Source of the DNA: Streptomyces sp. NBC_01439
GTDB taxonomy: Bacteria > Actinomycetota > Actinomycetes > Streptomycetales > Streptomycetaceae
Length of the DNA: 64,000 bases
Assembly: GCF_036227605.1 (NCBI RefSeq)
Contig: NZ_CP109487.1
Span: 7,737,001 to 7,801,000 of the forward strand
Direction: 5' to 3'
Part shown: positions 60,076 through 64,000 of the stretch, piece by piece
Layout of the letters: the number at the start of each line of letters is the position of its first letter
Position numbering within the stretch: the first letter of the stretch is position 1
Notes under the pieces: generated by a model
The model's input: the letters and a program-made list of their open reading frames with translations, nothing else
Told to the model about the DNA's origin: nothing
Database searches by the model: none
Made by a program: the position numbers and the translations under genes

Positions 60076-61119
60076 TCAGGAGCCCAAGCTCTGCTCGTCG
60101 TCAACGCCGAAGTCCAGATCGGCCGCACGCTGGGCCACCTGGAGCTTGCGCTCGTCCAGGCTCGGAACGGGCTTGACCTCACGTCGGCGTGTCTCCTGCT
60201 CCTCCGCCTCCAGGTCGGGATCCAGGTTCAGGTCGCGCTGCGCCTCACGGGTCGGAACCGAGGAAGCGGACGGCACCTTCTCCTCTTCAGCCCTGTGCAG
60301 TGGTGCAGCCACGCGCTCCCGGTAGAGGTTCTCCGTGGTGCCCTCGGTGCTCGCACGCTCGGTCTTGTACCGTTCCCGTTCGGCGGCGATCTCCGCCTCG
60401 ATCTGCCGCAAGCGTGCGTTCATGCCGTCAGCGACCGGCGCTGCCTCGGGCACGGGCGCTCCGACGACCTGCTTGACCTCGGTGTCCAGGCCCAGCTCGT
60501 CCTCGGTGAACAGCAGGTTGATCGCGTCCGAGCGCGACTTCAGCCCACGTGCATCGACTACGGCCTCGGCCCGCGGGACGCCGTTCTTGGAGTGGTCGGC
60601 GAAGTAGCCGGCGAGGTCATAGCCGCTGGACTCGAGATCGATCTCCAAGCCCCCGATGCCGTGGATCTGGGCGAAGACCACGGGCACGTCACCTTCGGTC
60701 TGCACCTCCGACGGAGCGAGGACAAGCATGTCCGCCGTGGCCGGCAGCTCCCACTCGATCCCGGTGACCTGCTCGGGCACGGTGAAACCACTCGTGAAGT
60801 ATCCCTTGCCGGCCAGCACCACCAGCTGCTGGTCGTCGAACTCGTAGAAGGCGTCCACCTTCTCGCCCTGGCCGGGGGAGTAGGTCACCTGGGAGATACC
60901 GAACGGCAGGGCCTCGGCCGGGGTGACCGAGCGCAGCTCGCCCGTCATGTGCAGATACGGACGATAGTTCTCCTCCACGCCCCGATGCTTGAGGTCGAGC
61001 GATTCGACCATGACGCCGAGCTCGGCGACCACCCCCTCCAGCCGGTACGTCTCCACTCCTCGTTCACGCAGGACGCGGTGGGCCCATACGTCGTTCATCG
61101 TCAGTCCTGCGGTACGCAT
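60076..61119 (-). CDS. Soluble protein of the conjugation operon
   Basis: A 347-residue protein from ATG 61119, which overlaps the previous stop (TGATG). Beta-rich in the first 220 residues (YRPYLHMTGELRSVTPAEAL, EWELPATADMLVLAPSEVQT, DVPVVFAQIHGIGGLEIDLE), then charged and helical. It may bind the relaxase encoded next, 94 bases downstream, but there is no motif that I recognise. Co-translation with the two-span membrane protein argues for a part in the same machine. Confidence 0.65.
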   Translation of the reverse strand: MRTAGLTMNDVWAHRVLRERGVETYRLEGVVAELGVMVESLDLKHRGVEENYRPYLHMTGELRSVTPAEALPFGISQVTYSPGQGEKVDAFYEFDDQQLVVLAGKGYFTSGFTVPEQVTGIEWELPATADMLVLAPSEVQTEGDVPVVFAQIHGIGGLEIDLESSGYDLAGYFADHSKNGVPRAEAVVDARGLKSRSDAINLLFTEDELGLDTEVKQVVGAPVPEAAPVADGMNARLRQIEAEIAAERERYKTERASTEGTTENLYRERVAAPLHRAEEEKVPSASSVPTREAQRDLNLDPDLEAEEQETRRREVKPVPSLDERKLQVAQRAADLDFGVDDEQSLGS

Positions 61120-61643
61120 CACTTGCTCCTCTTGCGGTTGGTCTTGTTCGTGTGGGTGGGCCTGGTCGTGGACTTCGGTGTGACGTCGGCCCCGGTCGCC
61201 TCGCCCCGGGCGTCCTGGATCTTCGCGATCATCCGAGTTGCCCAGCGCCACATGCCGCGCATCACGACGATCTCGCCCGCCGCGAGCAGTACGACCAGGA
61301 AGAGGAGCGGCATCAGCCACATGGCGATGGTTCCATCCGCGCTGAGCGCACCCCGGGATGCGCCCGACTGCTGGTGCAGCCACGCGCCCAGTAGCGGGAG
61401 GATGACCACGGCCGTGATGAATGCCAGCAGATAGTCGGCGAGAAGGACGACGGCCCGGAAGAACCCCGCCCACACCACGACGGAGAACCTACCGGCCTGA
61501 TTCTTCGGAGCCAGGCGCCGCCATCCGGTGCGCAGCTTCGAATCCTCGTGCTCCTCCTCGGGCTTCGCCGTGGTCTTCCTCGCCGCCGCGGCCGTGCTCG
61601 TCGGGACAGTCGTCTCGGTCTTCTCCAGGGCCTGAGTCGACAT
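61119..61643 (-). CDS. Two-span membrane protein of the conjugation operon
   Basis: A 174-residue protein from ATG 61643. A basic, disordered N-terminus of about 55 residues is followed by two long hydrophobic segments (about 60-88, FRAVVLLADYLLAFITAVVI; and about 103-125, IAMWLMPLLFLVVLLAAGEI), then a basic tail ending KTNRKRSK. The stop overlaps the next start. The size and topology are those of small VirB-type inner-membrane components, without a sequence match that I recognise. Confidence 0.7.
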   Translation of the reverse strand: MSTQALEKTETTVPTSTAAAARKTTAKPEEEHEDSKLRTGWRRLAPKNQAGRFSVVVWAGFFRAVVLLADYLLAFITAVVILPLLGAWLHQQSGASRGALSADGTIAMWLMPLLFLVVLLAAGEIVVMRGMWRWATRMIAKIQDARGEATGADVTPKSTTRPTHTNKTNRKRSK

Positions 61644-61706
61644 GTTCGTGTCCTTACGTTTCGTAGGGGTCTTCTGGGGTGCGTGCCGAAGCGGTGGGCG
61701 CTCCGC

Positions 61707-62417
61707 TCACCGTTTCGGCTTGGGGGAGGACTGTTCCTCGCTGGCGCCGACGAGGGCGTCGCGGGTCTTGCTGGAGGCCCGGTAGGCGTCCAGCGACGTC
61801 GCCGTGCCGTCCTGAGAGGTGGAGTAAGTGAGGACCACGAACTCGCTCTTGGCAGTGCTGCTCTGAGTCGGGCCAACGCGGACCGGATCGAGACGGGCCA
61901 CCCCCGTGTAGGAGTAGTTCAGGCCCTGCACCCGACTCACGTGGACGTCCAGATCAGCAAGCGCGTACGTCGTCCCAGCGCCCTTCGTGGCTCCGGTCGC
62001 AGTCATCCACTCGGGCACGAACTCGGTCAGTACCCGGGACTCGTGGTCGAGGAAGCCGTAGCGCGCGTCGAGTAGCGCCTGCTGCTCCTTGACGGTCCGG
62101 CTCGTCGCCGAGCTGTCCGTGAGGCCGAGCAGAAGGGACCGGCCCGTCGTCCTGTCACGGTTCACCCGCTCGATGTCCACGCCCGGCAGCTGGGCCAGCA
62201 GCGCCGTGTGCTGTGCCGCGAGCTCGGTCTGGGCGTCGCTGAGGTTGCCTTCGAGCTTCTGAACGACCGCGTCGTCCTGGACGTCCGACGCAGCCGGAGC
62301 GTCGCTGAGCAGGCTGGCTCCGAGCGTGACCACCGAGAGCGCGAGCAGCGCCCCGGTGCCGCCGAGCAGGATCCTCCCGGCGTGCAGTCGCAACTTGTCC
62401 TTGGTCTCCTCGTTCAC
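61707..62417 (-). CDS. Single-span membrane protein 3 of a set (VirB8-like plan)
   Basis: A 236-residue protein. The start is GTG 62417, overlapping the previous stop as GTGA; the longer frame upstream lies within the previous gene and is not used. Residues 17-38 form a membrane helix (GGTGALLALSVVTLGASLLS), followed by about 195 residues outside. The soluble part has the mixed alpha/beta look (GFLDHESRVLTEFVPEWMTA, EFVVLTYSTSQDGTATSLDA) expected of NTF2-like VirB8/TcpC domains. This is a structural guess. Confidence 0.65.
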   Translation of the reverse strand: MNEETKDKLRLHAGRILLGGTGALLALSVVTLGASLLSDAPAASDVQDDAVVQKLEGNLSDAQTELAAQHTALLAQLPGVDIERVNRDRTTGRSLLLGLTDSSATSRTVKEQQALLDARYGFLDHESRVLTEFVPEWMTATGATKGAGTTYALADLDVHVSRVQGLNYSYTGVARLDPVRVGPTQSSTAKSEFVVLTYSTSQDGTATSLDAYRASSKTRDALVGASEEQSSPKPKR

Positions 62418-63202
62418 GGTGCCTTCACCTCCTGCTCCAGAGCCTCGCCCGTGGCCGTCGTACCGGTCTGGATGTTCACGAAGGCGTTGCGGACCAGGTC
62501 GTAGTCGGCGCGGGCCCAGGCCAGCACCGCCGGCTTCTCGCCCGCACCGGTCCTGGTCTCCATCGCCAGCCAGGTCACCGCGATGGTGCCGTCGTCGTTG
62601 ACCAGGTAAGGCGCCTGGACGGCCCACTCAAAGCCGGAGTTGAAGCTCATGGGGATCCCGACGCCGGCTGGTACGTCCTTGTCGCTGGCGAGCAGGTACC
62701 ACGGGCCCAGGTCTCCCTGGTGTACCGAGGGGGCGAAGTAGGGGATGAGGTTGCGCAGCGTCGACTGAGACGTCGCCGCGTCGAGCTTGCCGCCGGCTGC
62801 CGCCACGTTGGGCGTCAGGTAGCGGTAGTCGTTCTGCAGCTTCGCGACCTGACCAGCCGCCGTCAGGGCCGTGGTCAGACCACGCTCGGCGTCGCCGACC
62901 TTCGGTAGCGCCGCGGTCTTCGCCTCGGTGATCCTGATCTGCTCCTGCAGAGAGGACATCTCCGGTACGGCCGTACCGCGCGCCGCGCTCTGGCCGCCGG
63001 AGATTCCTGCGGAGAGTACGAAGCACAGCAGTGCGCCGACACCCATGCTCAGGCCGGCCGCAAGGGTGGGCTTGCGCAGGATGCCCGCGGGCTCCGTGTG
63101 CTCAGGAGCGTCCGCGCCCTCCTGCGAGGACCCGGACGTCGCGACGAAGCGCGTCTTGCGTACCGTGGACCCGCTCGACTCCTCGGCCTGTGTCGATGCC
63201 AT
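62414..63202 (-). CDS. Single-span membrane protein 2 of a set (VirB8-like plan)
   Basis: A 262-residue protein from ATG 63202. A disordered cytoplasmic N-terminus of about 45 residues is followed by one membrane helix (AAGLSMGVGALLCFVLSAGI) and an outer domain. It shares a plan with its neighbours: a short coiled coil after the membrane (EMSSLQEQIRITEAKTAALP), then a mixed domain (WAVQAPYLVNDDGTIAVTWL, WARADYDLVRNAFVNIQTGT). A well-formed copy of the backbone motif lies upstream, so a transcript may begin here. Confidence 0.65.
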   Translation of the reverse strand: MASTQAEESSGSTVRKTRFVATSGSSQEGADAPEHTEPAGILRKPTLAAGLSMGVGALLCFVLSAGISGGQSAARGTAVPEMSSLQEQIRITEAKTAALPKVGDAERGLTTALTAAGQVAKLQNDYRYLTPNVAAAGGKLDAATSQSTLRNLIPYFAPSVHQGDLGPWYLLASDKDVPAGVGIPMSFNSGFEWAVQAPYLVNDDGTIAVTWLAMETRTGAGEKPAVLAWARADYDLVRNAFVNIQTGTTATGEALEQEVKAP

Positions 63203-63221
63203 TAGACCTCAACTCACCGTT

Positions 63222-63262
63222 CCACTCGAATATCAGCGCAACTCTATCAGCGAGGCGAGTCG
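63222..63262 (-). promoter_or_regulatory. Backbone upstream motif before the second single-span protein
   Basis: On the minus strand CGACTC (63257-63262), GATAG (63244-63248) and AGTGG (63222-63226). The AGTGG ends 20 bases before the start codon. The stretch between has CTGATATTC, close to CTGATTTTC at the same place before the AAA+ gene. Confidence 0.55.
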
Positions 63263-63276
63263 AAAGGGAGTGTGAG

Positions 63277-63978
63277 TCATTTGGAATGGCGAGTCTCGCC
63301 GCTCGCCGGCACGCCGGAGAGGTTCGAGACCTTGCCCTGGGCGTCGACCGTGACGAAGAGCAGCGCGCGCCGGTGCGCCGTGACGCTGGCTTTGCTCGCC
63401 TTGTTCTGGGACGTCGCGTCGGAGGTGGCCTCGACGTCGGCAAGGACGGCGTAGGTGTAGACGCCCGCCTTGGCGTCGATGACCTCTATGTCCGGATCCG
63501 CGCCGAGGGTCGAGTTCAGGCCAACCGTGTCGATGTAGTAGTAGCGCCGCCCTTGGGAATCCTCGTTGAACCTCGACGGGGGCATGAACGACTTCAGGAA
63601 CATCTCGTTCTCGGTGAGGTCGAACCGACTCTTCAGTCTCTCGCGCGCAGCCTCGTAGCTCTGCCCCGAGTCCCACGTGAAGACCATCGAGAGCAGCGAC
63701 CTGATGCGCTCACCGTCGGTGCTCAGCCGGCTCTGGCTGACACCCAGGGCCGCCATGACGTCCGCGTTCGCCTGCTCGGCGCGACTCTTCTGGACTGCCG
63801 CCAGACGTCCCTCGACATCGTTGATCCGGGCTTCCTGCTCAACCACGGCCGCGTGCTGGCTGCTCCAGGTCGCTCCGCCAACCGTCGCGACGACCGCGAG
63901 GACCGCTGCCGTCCCCAGGACCGAGATGTTGCGCCGGAAGAATCCCCGCCGCGCGGGTGCTGCCGTCTGCTCCGTCAT
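63277..63978 (-). CDS. Single-span membrane protein 1 of a set (VirB8-like plan)
   Basis: A 233-residue protein from ATG 63978 (GGAGGAGGG upstream). One membrane helix near residues 18-40 (NISVLGTAAVLAVVATVGGA) is followed by a coiled-coil stalk (VVEQEARINDVEGRLAAVQK) and a mixed domain (SLLSMVFTWDSGQSYEAARE, AGVYTYAVLADVEATSDATS, RRALLFVTVDAQGKVSNLSG). This is the layout of VirB8/TcpC or Mce-associated proteins, and the outer domain has the length of an NTF2-like fold. Two similar proteins follow. The exact family is unresolved. Confidence 0.65.
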   Translation of the reverse strand: MTEQTAAPARRGFFRRNISVLGTAAVLAVVATVGGATWSSQHAAVVEQEARINDVEGRLAAVQKSRAEQANADVMAALGVSQSRLSTDGERIRSLLSMVFTWDSGQSYEAARERLKSRFDLTENEMFLKSFMPPSRFNEDSQGRRYYYIDTVGLNSTLGADPDIEVIDAKAGVYTYAVLADVEATSDATSQNKASKASVTAHRRALLFVTVDAQGKVSNLSGVPASGETRHSK

Positions 63979-64000
63979 CGCTTCCCGCCCTCCTCCTGTG

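Noticed and set aside
1..64000. CRISPR arrays or rRNA genes
   Set aside because: No regularly spaced direct repeats of 24-40 bases and no rRNA-like sequence were noticed anywhere.

Overview
The window is high-GC DNA with Streptomyces-type genes (an Lsr2 homologue, TTGTCCACA DnaA boxes, GTG starts, GTGA/ATGA gene overlaps, XRE/ImmA/MAB_1171c-like modules). It reads as part of a large conjugative plasmid or plasmid-like element of a streptomycete or close relative. Two backbone blocks lie on the minus strand at the two ends of the window (about 1-5.1 kb and 38.7-64 kb). A partitioning module sits at 19.6-21.6 kb. Between them lies a mosaic of accessory genes, decayed genes and mobile elements.

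Backbone. Reading right to left (direction of transcription), the right block holds three single-membrane-span proteins, a two-span membrane protein, a cytoplasmic protein, an HUH relaxase, a stripped-down ClpB-like double AAA+ ATPase, a tail-anchored coiled-coil protein and a VirD4/TraG-like coupling ATPase. These are followed by an 1851-residue protein, a 577-residue protein coupled to it, a small basic protein and an HU-like nucleoid protein. The left block holds a lipoprotein, a MobC-like relaxosome protein, an acidic partner, a ruined topoisomerase IA gene, a two-span membrane protein and the start of a further gene in the position expected for VirB4. Together they describe a type IV secretion/conjugation system with relaxosome genes. 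A ParR-like/ParM-like pair provides segregation, and the DNA beyond it (21.6-23.4 kb) has repeated motifs and two DnaA boxes that suggest a centromere and/or origin.

Main discovery. The 1851-residue protein (43147-48702, minus) is a single-chain relative of the multisubunit RNA polymerase. It carries a beta-type double-psi barrel (GDK...HGNKGVIS), followed about 420 residues later by a beta-prime-type barrel (DFDGD metal-binding motif) and a possible trigger-loop relic. It lies between the coupling protein and further backbone genes. A recurring motif (CGACTC, then GATAG, then often AGTGG, at variable spacing) occurs upstream of most minus-strand backbone transcription units and could mark a plasmid-specific regulon.

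Accessory regions. 5-12.9 kb: a TniQ-like remnant, small genes, an IS630 remnant, a group II intron with maturase, an IS5 fragment and a 433-bp tandem duplication. 13-17.3 kb: a tightly coupled operon of a two-kinase/nucleotidyltransferase fusion, an APH-like kinase, an SDR and a Nudix protein. 17.6-19.6 kb: small genes, some preceded by a recurring GATC hairpin. 24-33 kb: broken SLOG and RecJ-like genes, Lsr2, a CPBP protease, a DUF1963-like protein, an ISL3 element with a DUF4241 passenger gene and an intact 8-bp target duplication, and IS110/MFS wreckage. 33-38.5 kb: a Streptomyces-type regulatory island (ImmA/IrrE, MAB_1171c-like membrane protein, HAD phosphatase, double-HTH XRE regulator).
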